A stretch of DNA of 64,000 bases. Source: Phoenix dactylifera (taxonomy: Eukaryota > Streptophyta > Magnoliopsida > Arecales > Arecaceae). Below, in pieces: positions 47,501-58,224 of this stretch. Made by a program: the position numbers and the translations under genes. Below the pieces are notes generated by a model. That model did not search any database, was not told where the DNA came from, and saw nothing but the letters and a program-made list of their open reading frames with translations. The stretch's first letter is position 1; each line of letters starts with the position of its first letter. The DNA is taken from positions 9,798,585 to 9,862,584 of the forward strand of contig NC_052399.1 of assembly GCF_009389715.1 (NCBI RefSeq), in the 5' to 3' direction.

Positions 47501-50500
47501 CAACATTTGAAGGATTATGACAACATGGAAGTCATTGTGTAGAATTTAGCGGAGTACACTAGCTAGATGCTTGCTTGTGTGTTTCCCATCAAATCATGAT
47601 TTAGACATACAGCAAGTAATCCTCCAAAAACTTCTGTATATAAACATAACCACACTTGCTTTTCTGTTATATAATTCAACAAGGAATGTGTTGTCTTGAA
47701 TGTTCTATGCATTCTATGAAACATTTACAAATTATAGAGTAACATCTGAACAATTTAAGGTCGTGCTTGTCTGCATACATGCATGTTTTTCTTCGCAGCA
47801 CCCCCCCCCCCCCCCCTTTCTCTCTCTCTCTCTCCATGAGCTCATTATTTTAAATTATCAAGATTCTGTTGAATTATTATTAAATAGTAGACATTATATT
47901 AGTGGATTAATACTCTGATTACTTGTGTATGTTTGGAAAAATAGATTGTGGGCATTGTGATGGATAATAAAGAATCAAAGATGAAAGTAACTAGGAGTTC
48001 TGATGGTATCAACAAGTGTTCCTTCATAAAGATTCAAGCTCTTTTCAAAGTTTAAGCACTCCAGTCAACCCAAGGTTTCTTGGGTGTGACAGAGGCATGA
48101 TATAAGCCAAATCACAATCTTGCTTCTATCCATTTTTTTTTTGGATAGCTTAAAGTCCTTTTCATATAAATACTCTAGTGAAAATTATTTAGCCCTTTAT
48201 TTTGGCTTTTAGATAAAAATTTGCAGTTCTAGTGATATTCTGATTTCTTCCATTCCACTTCTGACTTCTATGACCCATTTGGAATCTTGTGTTTTATTAA
48301 AGAAAACCAACTAATTTGTTTTCCTGTAGATGCTTTGAATTTGTATGGTCTCTTCAAAATTGTTTGTCATATCCTCTAGATGTTTTGAATTTGAAAACCA
48401 ACTAATTCGTTTTCCTGCAGATGCTTTGAATTTGTATGGTCTCTTCAAAATTGTTTGTCATATCCTGCATATGTTACTGTTCAGGCTCTGTATTTTTTTA
48501 ACCATTTTTTGATTCCTCTAACAGACGCCATATTTATCTAAGGCCCTGTTTGGGGGAGCTGTTGGCAGTAGAGCTGTTAGAAGTAGAGCTGTTGGAATTA
48601 GAGCTGTCTGAAGTAGAGCTATTATAAAAAGCTGTTTGCTGTTTGGTAACTTCATTCGTAAAGTGTTGTACTTTGTTTTGTGTTTGGTAAACAAACTGAG
48701 AAAGTACTTTTGTATGACAAAATTACCATAAAGGACATTGCATAGTATTATATAACAGAACATAATAAGACATAACATAAATTAATACATAAATATATAA
48801 TATAGTATAATATTATTGTAATATAAAATAATATTATGTTGATATAGCATAATAGTGATATAATTATTAGAGTAAATTAATAATTGGTAATATAACATAA
48901 TATTAAATTATTTAACATAACATATTAATGTATTATGATATAATGTAATATATATTATATTTATAGTATAATACAAAAATAAAAGTATAAACTATTATAA
49001 TTATTAGTATAAATTAATTTTTCATAATATAACATAATATTAAATTATTTAAAATAACATATTAATGTATTATAATGTAATGTAATATAATACATTAATA
49101 TGTTATTTTAATATGGACATTTTTGTCAAAAATACAGCTTTTCGAAAAAGCTGAAACAGCTTCCTCCCAAAAGCTCCAAATTGGAGCTTCCTCCCAAAAG
49201 CTGTTTTCAGCTTCCCGCAAAAGCTAAAACAGCTTTTTGAAAAATTTACCAAACACAATTTTTCATCTAAAAGTACTTTTGAAGGGCCAGAAAGTGCTTT
49301 CTGGTCCTCTAAAAGCTCCCCCAAACAGGGCCTAAGTAGTTGGTTCTGCATGGCTTGTCTCTGGTTCCTATAAATGATATGTAGTTATTCATCTGGAGCA
49401 CATCCAGTAGTTTCAGACTCTACTTTTCAGTTTCATGTAGGGATTGGGGAGGATAATCAGAGCTAAATATTAAAGATAAATGAGAAGAGAAGATTGCTAA
49501 AAGACAAAAGGCTAGAAAAAGAAAGAAACATATATGTTAAGAAAATATCAGAATGCCTATGATAAAGTTTGAATAATAGAAAATATTTATGAAAAGAATC
49601 TCTATCTTTTGGTTGGTAACTCCAGCAGTAGAGGTATTAGAGTATTTCCCCTCTTAGAGATATTTGGGTTTGAAACAGAATGAAGATTACTAGTTGTGGG
49701 CGTGCACACATGTTAAACTCCTGAAGTAAAACTACTCCCTGACTAGAACTCTGCAAAAGTATGATGTGAAAGGTGCCATCTGTTGTCATCTATCATACAA
49801 AATAGAAATATACTGCAATGTGGTTTTAGCTGTACATTTTAGCTGGTTGTTACTATTTAATGAGAAAACTGATACTTTGTTGATAAGACCTTTATAGCTA
49901 GTGGATTGAGAGAATAGACTTGTAATTCATCTGGGCTAGTAGCTGAGATATAAGTCAATGGAATGAAGAAAAAAAAATCAAATCTATTCTGGGCATACAT
50001 TAGAAGCCAATAACATCAGGATTATCAGAATTGTGTAATAAAGCACAATTTTTGATGCTACCAAAATGCTTGCAGAAAAGCAGAAAGAGAGATGTGCCTT
50101 ACATATTTATTCACTGAAGCAAAACTTGCAGCAAAATTGGCAGGATTTACACAGTTGAAGGAAAGGATATATTATGGTTCAATCTACTCTTTGCTAATGC
50201 CAGTATAATATAGTTTTAAAATGCAATATGTGCGTATAATTTGTTTAAATTTGTCTTATCAGAGAATGTTCTTTGGGCTATAAGGTACAAGGGTACACAC
50301 TGAGAATGGAAGTAGATTGTGATCTTTGGTCCCATGTCTTGACTATAATTTATGAACCTAAAAATTGGCTGTATCAGTCCAGGTGTAGACAACTTTATTT
50401 CACCGGGGAGCTTAGCATCATGTGGCCCATTTTGCAGAGAGAATTGTTGAATATTGCATTTTTGCTAAATTCTATTTTGAGAAACAATAATTGTTTTAGC

Positions 50501-51140
50501 ACTTATATTTGTTGAATCCATTGCTTATATTTATAAGTTTTTTTACTTAATTTTACCTTCTATAGATCTTTTATATATTGAATAAATGTTTTTGTCCTTT
50601 CTGCCATATTTTTTTTAAAAAAAAATGTTATATATGAACTTGTTTTGTGCCATTGGATCTCAGACTTACAGTGTTTCTTATTGTTGTTTCAGAAATTATG
50701 TTGTTCAATACATCCTAGACCTGAAAAGTCCATTAGTAATTGCAAATTTGGTATTCCAATTTCAAGGAAATTATGTACAGCTCTCAATGCAAAAATTCAG
50801 CAGCCATGTGGTAGAAAAATGCCTCAAGGTATTTGGGGAAGATGATCGGGCAACTATCATATTAGAATTGCTTTCGGTGTCTCAGTTTGAGCAGTTACTG
50901 CGAGACCCTTATGCCAATTATGTCATTCTATCGGCTCTTCAAAATGCCAAGGTCTTGAATCACCAGCAAGATTTAGTTATTTAAGCAGCTTACACTACAT
51001 TCTATCCTTTTCTTATTATTTTTTTATTCTCAAAGCAGGGTTCTCTTCATACCGCACTGGTTGATGCCATTTGTCCTCATGCAGCAATTCTCCGAACCAG
51101 CCCATACTGCAAGCGGATATTCTCTCGACTAAAGAAGTGA
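35554..51140 (+). CDS. Pumilio/PUF RNA-binding protein, five exons, 681 residues
   Basis: Exons: 35554-36911, 37051-37213, 40882-41045, 50693-50951 and 51039-51140 (2046 nt, phases agree). I start at MEMVLDEIPHHHG; an in-frame ATG at 35416 would add a hydrophobic stretch encoded by the T/CT-rich leader and is probably UTR. Residues 1 to about 350 are low-complexity (His, Ser and Gly rich), with a duplicated segment MHLRGIPVVNVN / MYLRGIPVANVN. From about 355 to the end are eight PUF repeats. The RNA-contact motifs in order are HGCQFLQ, FGNYLMQ, HGTRAVQ, NGNHVVQ, HGCCILQ, FGNYVVQ, FSSHVVE and YANYVIL. By the PUF code, repeats 8-5 suit a UGUA-type core. Family role: cytoplasmic binding of 3' UTRs, repressing translation or promoting decay. 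Introns fall between or within repeats; intron 3 holds RE2 and a MITE. It is closest in layout to the Arabidopsis APUM7-12 group, which is inference. Confidence 0.95.
37214..40881 (+). other. Intron 2 of the PUF gene
   Basis: 3.7 kb between GTATAG and ATGACAG. I saw no element ends, RNA gene or conserved frame; the short frames are uninformative. Confidence 0.7.
41495..41660 (+). mobile_element. Possible tRNA-derived SINE
   Basis: TAGCGTAGAGG (41509) resembles a polymerase III A box and GGTTCAAATCC (41545) a B box, with tRNA-like spacing, followed by unrelated sequence ending in a TA-rich simple repeat at 41640-41655. No target duplication was identified. Confidence 0.3.
42860..43903 (+). 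repeat. RE2 5' LTR (1044 bp)
   Basis: Contains four ~33-bp units of the type GAGCTCATCCAAGTGATCGG (42930-43065), then GAGACCAGAAGGCC iterations. TATAAAAG near 43614 is a probable TATA box, upstream of the GGGGGAAGAAGGGAAGGG stretch. Confidence 0.92.
43614..43622 (+). promoter_or_regulatory. Putative TATA box in the RE2 5' LTR
   Basis: CTATAAAAGGGAACC is a good TATA context; the same sequence is in the 3' LTR near 46665. Predicted RNA would start near 43645. Confidence 0.5.
43937..44410 (+). CDS. RE2 short gag-like frame, 157 residues
   Basis: Starts at the first ATG after the primer-site region (MKLRIRPEQFDTL); the longer frame from 43781 starts inside the LTR. It contains an internal repeat, EQFDTLVQQVQALATAVQGL and EHFDALMQQVQALAIAAQSL, an amphipathic helix typical of the N-terminus of Ty3-type gag, separated by proline-rich linkers. 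It ends shortly after and lacks the capsid domain and zinc knuckle. It could be a truncated gag; coding function is uncertain. Confidence 0.5.
   Translation: MKLRIRPEQFDTLVQQVQALATAVQGLQPRGVPTAPLPPAPVQSEPPTTGFPFEYHAPSPKRSVQNSPPRSPVDQVPQVQLEHFDALMQQVQALAIAAQSLQQVEAPPVPPPRNHVKQRKKLSPNSRAISNQNLLPTPEPSRIRHGSRCNDVCGGNQ
44844..45600. repeat. 28-bp array with self-complementary core in RE2
   Basis: Ten units of AACGAGCTCGGCTCGTT plus CTCCATCGGCC occur at 44844-45196, and a few more at 45525-45600. The core pairs AACGAGC with GCTCGTT around TCG. Near 45570 and 45598 the units read ATCGAGCTCGGCCCGAT and ATCGAGCTCGCCTCGAT: changed on both sides but still largely complementary. Interspersed are CCCCGACCACGGTCGGG and CCCCGATACTTCGGG, also self-complementary. 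Confidence 0.9.
45268..45515. repeat. Four-copy 62-bp tandem repeat in RE2
   Basis: Units start at 45268, 45330, 45392 and 45454 with AACGGACTCCGAGCAGA and end GGTACCAG. Within the unit GAGCGTCTT is nearly complementary to AAGAACGCTC. Copies differ by few bases; the fourth has an A-rich variant. Confidence 0.9.
45818..46954 (+). repeat. RE2 3' LTR (1137 bp)
   Basis: Same as the 5' LTR but with six rather than four 33-bp units, one more GACCAGAAGGCCGA unit and one more GCCGAGCCCATGCC unit, plus a few substitutions. Confidence 0.92.
46955..46959. repeat. RE2 target-site duplication, right copy (GAAAC)
   Basis: Matches GAAAC at 42855-42859. Confidence 0.9.
47205..47350. repeat. TA/TACA-rich simple repeat
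   Basis: TATATATACA iterations passing into TGTATGTATG and GTGTGCGTGCG. The frame across it (47189-47455) is simple-sequence only. Confidence 0.85.
47801..47835. repeat. Poly-C and CT tract
   Basis: A run of 16 C followed by TTT and (CT)n. Length may be unreliable in sequencing. Confidence 0.85.
48542..49332. mobile_element. Tourist-like (PIF/Harbinger) MITE, 791 bp
   Basis: Perfect 19-bp terminal inverted repeats, GGCCCTGTTTGGGGGAGCT and its complement, are flanked by TAA at 48539-48541 and 49333-49335. A 3-bp TAA/TTA target duplication and GGCCCTGTTTGG ends are typical of Tourist-like elements. Subterminal repeats of AGAGCTGTTAGAAGTAGAGC and AAAAGCTGTTTT type flank a very AT-rich centre. 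No transposase. Confidence 0.88.
49605..49740 (+). mobile_element. Possible second tRNA-derived SINE
   Basis: TAACTCCAGCAGTAGAGG resembles an extended A box and GGGTTTGAAAC a mutated B box. Weak support, no target duplication seen. Confidence 0.25.
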
Positions 51141-52833
51141 TGCAAATTCTGGATTGGCAAGATCCATGTTGTAGTTTCTGTGTTTAAGGCAGTTGTTGCT
51201 GGAACAAGCGAATCTAGAGTTCCAAAACTGTAACTGAAGTGAGATGGGTTGCAAGGAGATCGAACAAATTAATATGTAGAGTTATAAAATATCTGCTGTA
51301 ATATTCTGCTGTCTTGATTGTCCAGACTTTAGTCTCGCCCTTAGTACATGCAACAATCAGTGTCGAGTCAGTACCCTTTTTCTGGTTTCATTTTACTCAG
51401 ATTGTTGAAGGCATGGATGTTATGAATAGATGTGTTGTTGTCAAATAGATTCTTTTTGTTTATTATAGTACCATTAATAATAGCTACAGGCTGCATAATG
51501 TATTGATAATACCTTGAGTAGTTAGGGTGGTGGGGTTCTGATTTCTTGTGAGTATTTGCTGCAGTATAGCCCAAAAAATCAGCTGCCTAGAAGTGACCAC
51601 ATGCTGTAACTGTACCTTTTGTGCATACTATATAGGAGGTTATTTTCCTTTGTTCTTTTGATCTACTAAAAAAGGTTTTATCAGAGATAAACGCATTTCT
51701 TTAATTGCTAGTGATTATTTCTTTCTGGAAATTTTTTTGGTAACCTTGGGATCTGTTTGGTTGTTTGTAACTTGTTGAAGTTGGAAAAGTGATTTATGAG
51801 AAGTGAGTTATGTGGAAGCAGCAGATTTAAGTGTTTGGTGGGTTCTGAAAGTCATGCTTGCAGAAGTCAGTTTTGAGAGTTCCTTATAATTTGTAGAAAC
51901 TGAATAGAACATCATCACTTCCAATCAAGTCCAGTGTTTATTTGCAAACCTCTCAAATGAATGGTGAAGTTAACCCCCTGAGTTTATTTGCAAACCATAG
52001 CAGCATAATGATGCAAACATAGAACCTAACTAGGCCAGAATGATCTCTACTGGAAGGCTCTGCAATTAGTGCATGGAATTTTTTTTGTTAAGCATTTTAT
52101 TCAGCAACATAGCTTAAATGCCTGATGATGGATTAGTCATAAAATTTTTAAAATGTAGCTAAAATAAAATTACTCACAAGTTAACTATCATTTATAGAGT
52201 AATTAAGATAATTACGAACTTGTAAACTCTGCTGCTTATGGCCCTTGTACATCATAACTTGCATACACGAATCATGTTCATGTTTCTTCGCTTCTCTAAT
52301 CTTTTAAGTTTTTCAACTCCTCCAGCTCGTTATTGATTTGCTCTATTACTCTTATCAGAACTCTCACAGCAAAATTCTTACTGCCTGGATTTTTCTCACA
52401 TACAGAAAAAGCTATCTCATGCCTCCTAGGTTGGTTCTGGGCCTTTTTTGTTGGTGGTGGTGATGGTGTTGCTGCTGCTGCTTGCCTTTACATCATCTTC
52501 TTATGCTCAACCATATGTCCAAGCTCAGAGCAAATTATCTCAAACCATACAAAATCTCATCATAGCAAGTGGACAATTTCCATCCTGAGCCTCAAACCGA
52601 CCTCCACTGAAGAGAACAGGATACAGTTGCAGATTTGTAGAAAATAACGATAATTAAGTGATAAGAATATGGGTCTTTAGCAGACGGCATGAAATAAAGG
52701 GTTGGAAATGGATAGAACTGAAGCCCTAATATGTCAAGATCTTCATATTAATGCTCTATCCTTTAGACGCGTCCCAATGTTTCTTATAGCATTCACCTTG
52801 GTCATACAAGTTTCCCTGCATGTATCTTAAATT
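51141..52833. other. PUF 3' UTR and intergenic sequence
   Basis: The PUF 3' UTR probably extends a few hundred bases past 51140. Sequence at 51745-51850 (GATCTGTTTGGTTGTTTG) resembles one end of a Tourist-like MITE but no second end was found. No gene seen. Confidence 0.45.
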
Positions 52834-52869
52834 TCAAGTTCCCTCATCATATGCCCGATTGGATGTTTC

Positions 52870-53070
52870 CTTTCTCATTATCAGCTTTCTACGTACATTA
52901 CATGCACCAGCAATCAGTAAGTCGTACGTAACAACATCACGAAAAAGCCTACAAGCAAGCATCTCCTGCTTCAGCATTAGAGCATGAACTATGTTTCCTC
53001 CTTGAACGTCGATCAATGCATTGCACGTGAAGGCATTTGGTTCCACGACCATTGCAGCCATCATATCTGA
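52870..53070 (-). pseudogene. PPR-protein fragment
   Basis: A minus-strand translation includes VEPNAFTCNALIDVQGGNIV and LFRDVVTYDLLIAGACNV, matching two adjacent pentatricopeptide repeats (usual form: EPNAFTYNALIDG..K.G, PDVVTYNLLI..LC). Only about 65 residues are preserved, and no repeats are seen on either side, so this is a relic of an organelle-type RNA-binding PPR gene. Confidence 0.65.
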
Positions 53071-53334
53071 CTGGAGAAGGAAGAGGAAGGCGCCTTCTGA
53101 TTCCAAAACCGGGGAGGTCTTTTGACTTCTAGATTGCACTTTTCACTTCGTTGACGTGGTTGGGAGCATGACCAATGACAGATTTTATTTTTATTTTTAT
53201 TTTTTTTTTGTTCAGTTGTATCCACAGCAAATCACCTGCTTGATCAACTTTGGTTTCTTGAAAACTTTTGAATGTTCGGCGGAGAGTGTAATCTAACAAA
53301 GAACTAGCCATTTCCATTTTATGACCTTCAGGGC

Positions 53335-53820
53335 TTAACGGGCAGTATTTCCCTGATGTAAGATAAGCCATCCGAGCCGAATAGCTTGGTGGGCAAATGC
53401 ATGGGAGTCAAAGATCACCTTGGACAGATCCAAAGGTATGTGATTATTGCTATCAACAGATAAAAGCACCTCGTACCTCCCATCATCCTGTAATAAAAAG
53501 AAACCGTAACTCCTCGTCGATCCCATTCCCCCGTCCTCTCTAATCGCATTCCAATGGGCAAGCCCATCACAGAAGTGGTATCGCCGGCGGCCGGCGGCCG
53601 GCGGCCTCCCATCAACGGTGTCCCCCCTTACCGTGGACGCAGGCGTCAGCGGCCATGGTTGTTGGTGGTTAAATCCCCATAGGTGGTCAACTCGCATAGT
53701 GCTGATTGGCGAGGGGGAGAGGTGGGGGGGTGTAAGTCTGGGAGAGGTGGAGGCTTGAGTTGCATCAGTCAAGGAAATGGAGATACACCAAAGTTGACTC
53801 TTTAGAAACGTAATCTTCAC
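53335..53820 (-). CDS. Unrecognised ORF, 161 codons
   Basis: The C-terminal 90 residues look like real protein (CDGLAHWNAIREDGG, STRSYGFFLLQDDGRYEVLL, HIPLDLSKVIFDSHAFAHQA). The first 70 residues are Pro/Arg rich from GC-rich repeats. The sense may continue in another frame at 53129-53371 (MAYLTSGKYCPLSPEGHKME), suggesting a frameshift or intron. I do not recognise the family; it could be a gene fragment. Confidence 0.3.
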   Translation of the reverse strand: MKITFLKSQLWCISISLTDATQASTSPRLTPPHLSPSPISTMRVDHLWGFNHQQPWPLTPASTVRGDTVDGRPPAAGRRRYHFCDGLAHWNAIREDGGMGSTRSYGFFLLQDDGRYEVLLSVDSNNHIPLDLSKVIFDSHAFAHQAIRLGWLILHQGNTAR

Positions 53821-53952
53821 ATTTCATGGTTATGCTTTCATCTACACCTTTTTTCTTTAGAGAGAATTAAACTTTCAAAAAAAGTTATAGGAGATTCTAT
53901 ATCTTTGGTGGCTAGGAAGGAAGATAAATCAGAAGTTTCTATGAATATATGC

Positions 53953-56008
53953 TAAAAAATTTGTATTAAAAATAAGATTTGAATTGCTCGTTCGGTTCAT
54001 GGCACTAGTATACTTTATATATATATAAGTTGAGTCTACAATAAAATTTCATAATTATGGAAAAGATATTAGGACCAGATATAGTATAATATAATAGAAA
54101 AATCTTATGATTTGGCACAAATACTAAATTTAAATGTGACAATTAGATCCTATTATTTTTGGAGATTACTTTGAATTGATATACCAAGTTTGTGCATGCA
54201 ATATGTGGCAGCTGTAATATCCAATATCGTACATACTATAATAGACGAGATTGTGCACGATTTTGACAACTGTAATACTCCCCCTTAAGTTGGTATGTGT
54301 AGTTCTATAACATCCAACTTGCATAGCAGATAAAAAAAATGATCACGATCTAAAGCCTTGGTAAAAATATCAGCACACTAGTTGTCACTTCGAAGGAACT
54401 TGGTTTGGATTGTGCCTATTTTTATTTTTTTTTGGAGCAACATGACAATCTATTCGATATATTTTGTCCACTCATGGAATACAGAGGTTGAAGCAATATA
54501 AAATATCGTTTGGTTATCATAATAAAGAGATATAGGTTGACGGTGGTGAATAACCATGTTAAAGAGTAGAGTTTGGAGCTAGATTAATTTAAAAGTGGTA
54601 GAGGCCATTGATCGATACTCAGCTTTAGTGGTGGAGCTAGATACAGTACTTTGTTTCTTTGTGCTCCATGAGACAGGGTTATCATCAAAAAAGCTGCAAT
54701 AACTTATAACAGAACGGCGAGTAATGGAACAACTCACCCAATTAGTATCACAATTAGCACTAAGATAAAGTTGTTCGAAGCAGCCATGAGGATACTAAAG
54801 TCGGGGCATGATTTAAGGTATCTTAAGACTCGAAGAATAAAGGTAATGTCTGGACGAGTGATTGTGAGATAAATCAAACGACCTATTAGGCGTCTGTATG
54901 ATCCAGGATCATTTGAAGGTTCTCCAACGTCAGGTGATAGTTTTAAATTTTGCTCTATCGGGGTGTGCGCTAGTTTAGAACCTAGAACAATCATAGAACC
55001 CCATAGGGAATTGAAAAACCTTTTCACGTTGAAAGATCCAGTTCAACTTTTTCATTGTACCACAAGTGCAAGTAGTAAGTGGATATAAATAATTGATTTC
55101 ATCCCAATATGCTTTGAGTGTAGTAAAATAAGAAGCAAGAGAAAATTGATCTTAAATATGCATTGAGATATCTCGCTTGATATGATAAATTTGGGTAGAT
55201 TTACCATGAGAAAAATGCTCCTCCAGATCTTCCTATGACTCTTTTGTAGTTTCAAAATAGACTAGACTGCTCACAAGATCTTTGTGGACTGCATTCTAAA
55301 TCTAGAAAAGCACCATAGTATTGCAACGTTTCCATACATCAAGTGTTGTTGAACTTTTATCAAATTTTTTAAGCAAGCCATCAATAAAGCCAATTTTATT
55401 TTTGGCTAAGAGAACAGTCTTCATAGCACGCCACCATAGAGAATAATTCTCACCAGTAAAGACTTGAGAGACCAGGACCATGCTTGGGTTATCTGAGTGG
55501 TGGAGAAAAAACAGTGACGTTATATCAGCACTAAGATTGAAAATAACTGTAGAAGAGGCGATGATTATCAAATGGAGAATAGAGGGCCAAGGAAAATGAA
55601 CACCAAGAGGATACGACAAGAGAAAAAGAAAGAGGGGTTGAGTGATCAAGAAAAAACTGTTCTGATATCATGAAAAATTTATATTAGAAATAAGATTTGA
55701 ATTGCTTATTTTGTTCATGGTACTAGTATGCTTTATATACAAGTTGAGCCCCCTAGATATAGTAGAATATAACAATAAAATTTCATGATTATGGAAAAGA
55801 TACTAGGAACCAGATATAGTATAATACAATAGCAAAATCCTATAATTTGGTACAAATACTAAATTTGAATATGACAATCAGATATAATTTTTGGAGATTG
55901 CTCTCAGCTGATATACTAAGATTATGCATGCAATATGTAGTGATTGTAACATCAAATATTGTACATACTATAATAGGCGAGATTATGTATGATTCTAACA
56001 ACTATTAT
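53953..56008 (-). mobile_element. RE3: internally deleted Ty1/copia element
   Basis: Diverged LTRs at about 53953-54278 and 55671-56008 share GAATTGCTCGTT/GAATTGCTTATT and CATGCAATATGT blocks. On the minus strand a mutated primer site TGATATCAGAAC abuts the 5' LTR, and AAGGGGGAG lies at the 3' LTR. ATATGC at 53947-53952 and 56009-56014 may be the target duplication. The interior of 1.4 kb retains a gag start (55302-55600: VFTGENYSLWWRAMKTVLLA) and the end of pol (54400-55000: GSYRRLIGRLIYLTITRPDI, then RNase H sequence), with everything between deleted. Confidence 0.85.
54400..55640 (-). pseudogene. RE3 gag and reverse transcriptase/RNase H remnants
   Basis: Gag remnant: NPSMVLVSQVFTGENYSLWW, then KNKIGFIDGLLKK. 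Pol remnant: SPDVGEPSNDPGSYRRLIGR followed by TRPDITF, and further on TRRSVISYC and PVSWSTKKQSTVSSSTTKAE, the RNase H block of copia elements. Frames are broken and the central pol is missing. Confidence 0.85.
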
Positions 56009-56104
56009 ATATGCAATTCCAATAAGCTAAATAAGCAATTCACATGAACCTACAAAACTTAAATTCACTATAACCACTGCTTGAATTCACCATCACCATA
56101 TTTA

Positions 56105-57701
56105 GAGGTGCAAATAGGTCGGGTCGGACCGAGTCATGAGTGACCCCAACCCAACCTGATTTCTTGTTCGGGTTCTAATTTTGAACCCAGACCCAACCCA
56201 ATAGAAAATCGGGTCCGGTCGGTTCGGTTCGGATCCACGGCTACAATTTTTGACTCAATGGGTCATTCAAGTCGGGTCGGGTCCATGTATAACTTGGACC
56301 TAATCCAAAAAAATTGGGTTCAGTTTGAGTCCAGTTCAGATTCAGGCCTTGGCGAAAAATTCCACAACCCCGCAAGAACAATCAACGTGCAAAACAAAAG
56401 CAACAAATTAAAAGAGAATCAGAATCATAGAGAGCCTGAATGGGGCTATGGCAAAACAACTTGTAGTATATGGCATGCTGACATGAAAATACATGAATAA
56501 AGCATACATGCAGCCCATTTATGCATTTCATCAGGCATATTCAGCACAGCATGCTGACATCTATAACTTTATCGGCAATACAATGAATGCAAAACAAAAT
56601 ATCGATCACCACAAAACCTCAAACAACAAACAATCAGATCAAAATTATAGCAAAATTAAATAATAATAAATAAGAATAATAACATAAATAAAGTAGAAAA
56701 TTTGGTTTCTCCAGTAAGCACCTACAGATCGCCCATAGAATGGTTCAAGTCAAAAATACATCGAACCTATCAAACAAAGGTGGATCCCAAAAAGGCTGAA
56801 ACCTAGGGTTATACAAGGACCCGACCCAGAGTAATATCTCGAGGAGGAAGACCTAGGGTTTCGAAGAACCGAAGAAGGGAGGAATATCTAGAGGAGGAAG
56901 AAAGAGAGGATGGAGGAGAACAAGGTAGGGTAAGTTGCAAATTTAGGATTTTGGAGGAGGGAGATACCTTGGGAGTCGGGACGAAGCACGCCGAAGTTGT
57001 CGGACGCCGAAGAGACTCGTTGAATCACTACAAGCTCTAGGGTTTTGCACAAGCATGAAGGGGGAGATCGATCTAATTCGGAAAGGAAGGGTTTTGCACT
57101 TTTGCTAAGGCTCCAAATGGTCCTCGGCCTCAAGGGAGATTGAAAGAGAGTGATTGGGAAACAGGGAAAACGAAATGGCTGAAAAGCTTGAAGCAAGAAA
57201 GGTTTTGCACTCTAAATAGTCCGCAGCTTCAAGGGAGATCGAGAGAGAGCGATTGGGAAATAAGAAAAGCCGAATGGCTGAAAGCCTAAAGCAATGAAGA
57301 CTAAAGAGAGAAAAGCAATTGGACCTCATGGAGTCAGAGCGACAAAGTTGAAGAGTTGTAGTCGAAGCGATTGAGAAGACTCAGAACTTAGAAGACAAGT
57401 GAGCGATTGGGTAATTCCTTGTGGTAGTGGCCTGCGTGCTGTGGGTCTGTAGGCCCAAAATGGATAATCTTGGTTCAAGTCGGGTCAAATCAGATCGTTG
57501 AGTAGACGATCCAAAATTGACCCAAAAAATAATGGGTCAGATCGAGTTGGGTCGAGATTCAGTAAACCTAGACTAGAACCGAAAAATAGAATGGGTCCAA
57601 TTTGAAACCCTGACCCGGCCCCATGGATCCTTAAAAACGGGTCGGATCAGAGTCATTTCAGGTCCGGTCGGATCACGGGTCAACCCGACTCATTTACAAT
57701 C
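56105..57701. mobile_element. TTA-flanked inverted-repeat element, 1.6 kb
   Basis: Left end GAGGTGCAAATAGGTCGGGT and complement of the right end GATTGTAAATGAGTCGGGT are inverted repeats, flanked by TTA at 56102-56104 and 57702-57704, as for PIF/Harbinger MITEs. Both subterminal regions are full of GGGTCGGGTC/GGTTCGGATC words. The interior (about 56370-57420) is unrelated unique-looking sequence with a 99-bp tandem duplication (from 57127 and 57226), perhaps captured DNA. No transposase found. Confidence 0.75.
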
Positions 57702-57704
57702 TTA

Positions 57705-58221
57705 ACCATATTCTTCCCATTCATGTTGAAGGACCAACAGCCGATTGCTTTCCTGCATAGATGTGAGGACAAACTTTCGCACAATGGTGAATGACAGCCA
57801 CCATTGCGGCCACCAGATTAGGCTAATCCGGCAAGTGCTGCCAGCATTTGACAACTCGGAGAACCAGGGCCGTAACGTCGCTAATAGTTGTATAGGTTTA
57901 AGATATGGCATTAAATATAAAGACCATCTGGTTCATCAGCTGTACAATTCGTCTGTTCGATTTTGCGTGAAACCAACTTGCAATAATGACACAAGAAAGA
58001 TAGGGCAGTGAAAGAACATTCCCCCAAGTTGTTGAAGAATTTGTGCAGTCCAAGTAAAAATGCTTTTGAAACTAGCATTGTTCCTTTCAATATCTGTATA
58101 CATCCGGACGATCTCGTTCCGATCGTGACTGCAGCCCTATCTTTTGGTACTTTCTCCTTTCCAGACTATCTAACAAATGAAACTTCCGCACTTTTTGTTT
58201 TCACAGAGAAACAACTCCACA
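57705..58221. other. Spacer between two MITE-like elements
   Basis: No conserved gene. Short frames on both strands (57702-57911, 57745-58011) show no known motif. Confidence 0.4.
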
Positions 58222-58224
58222 TTA

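Larger units (their letters stand above)
41046..50692 (+). other. Intron 3 of the PUF gene (9.6 kb)
   Basis: Contains a possible SINE (~41495-41660), a 164-bp tandem duplication (42603-47018, split by RE2), RE2, a TA-rich simple repeat, a C16/CT tract, a Tourist-like MITE and a second possible SINE (~49605-49740). Removing RE2 and the MITE leaves about 4.8 kb. The other parts show nothing recognisable. Confidence 0.8.

Noticed and set aside
51745..52170. Second Tourist-like MITE
   Set aside because: Only one GTTTGGTT-type end was found and no matching right end or target duplication.
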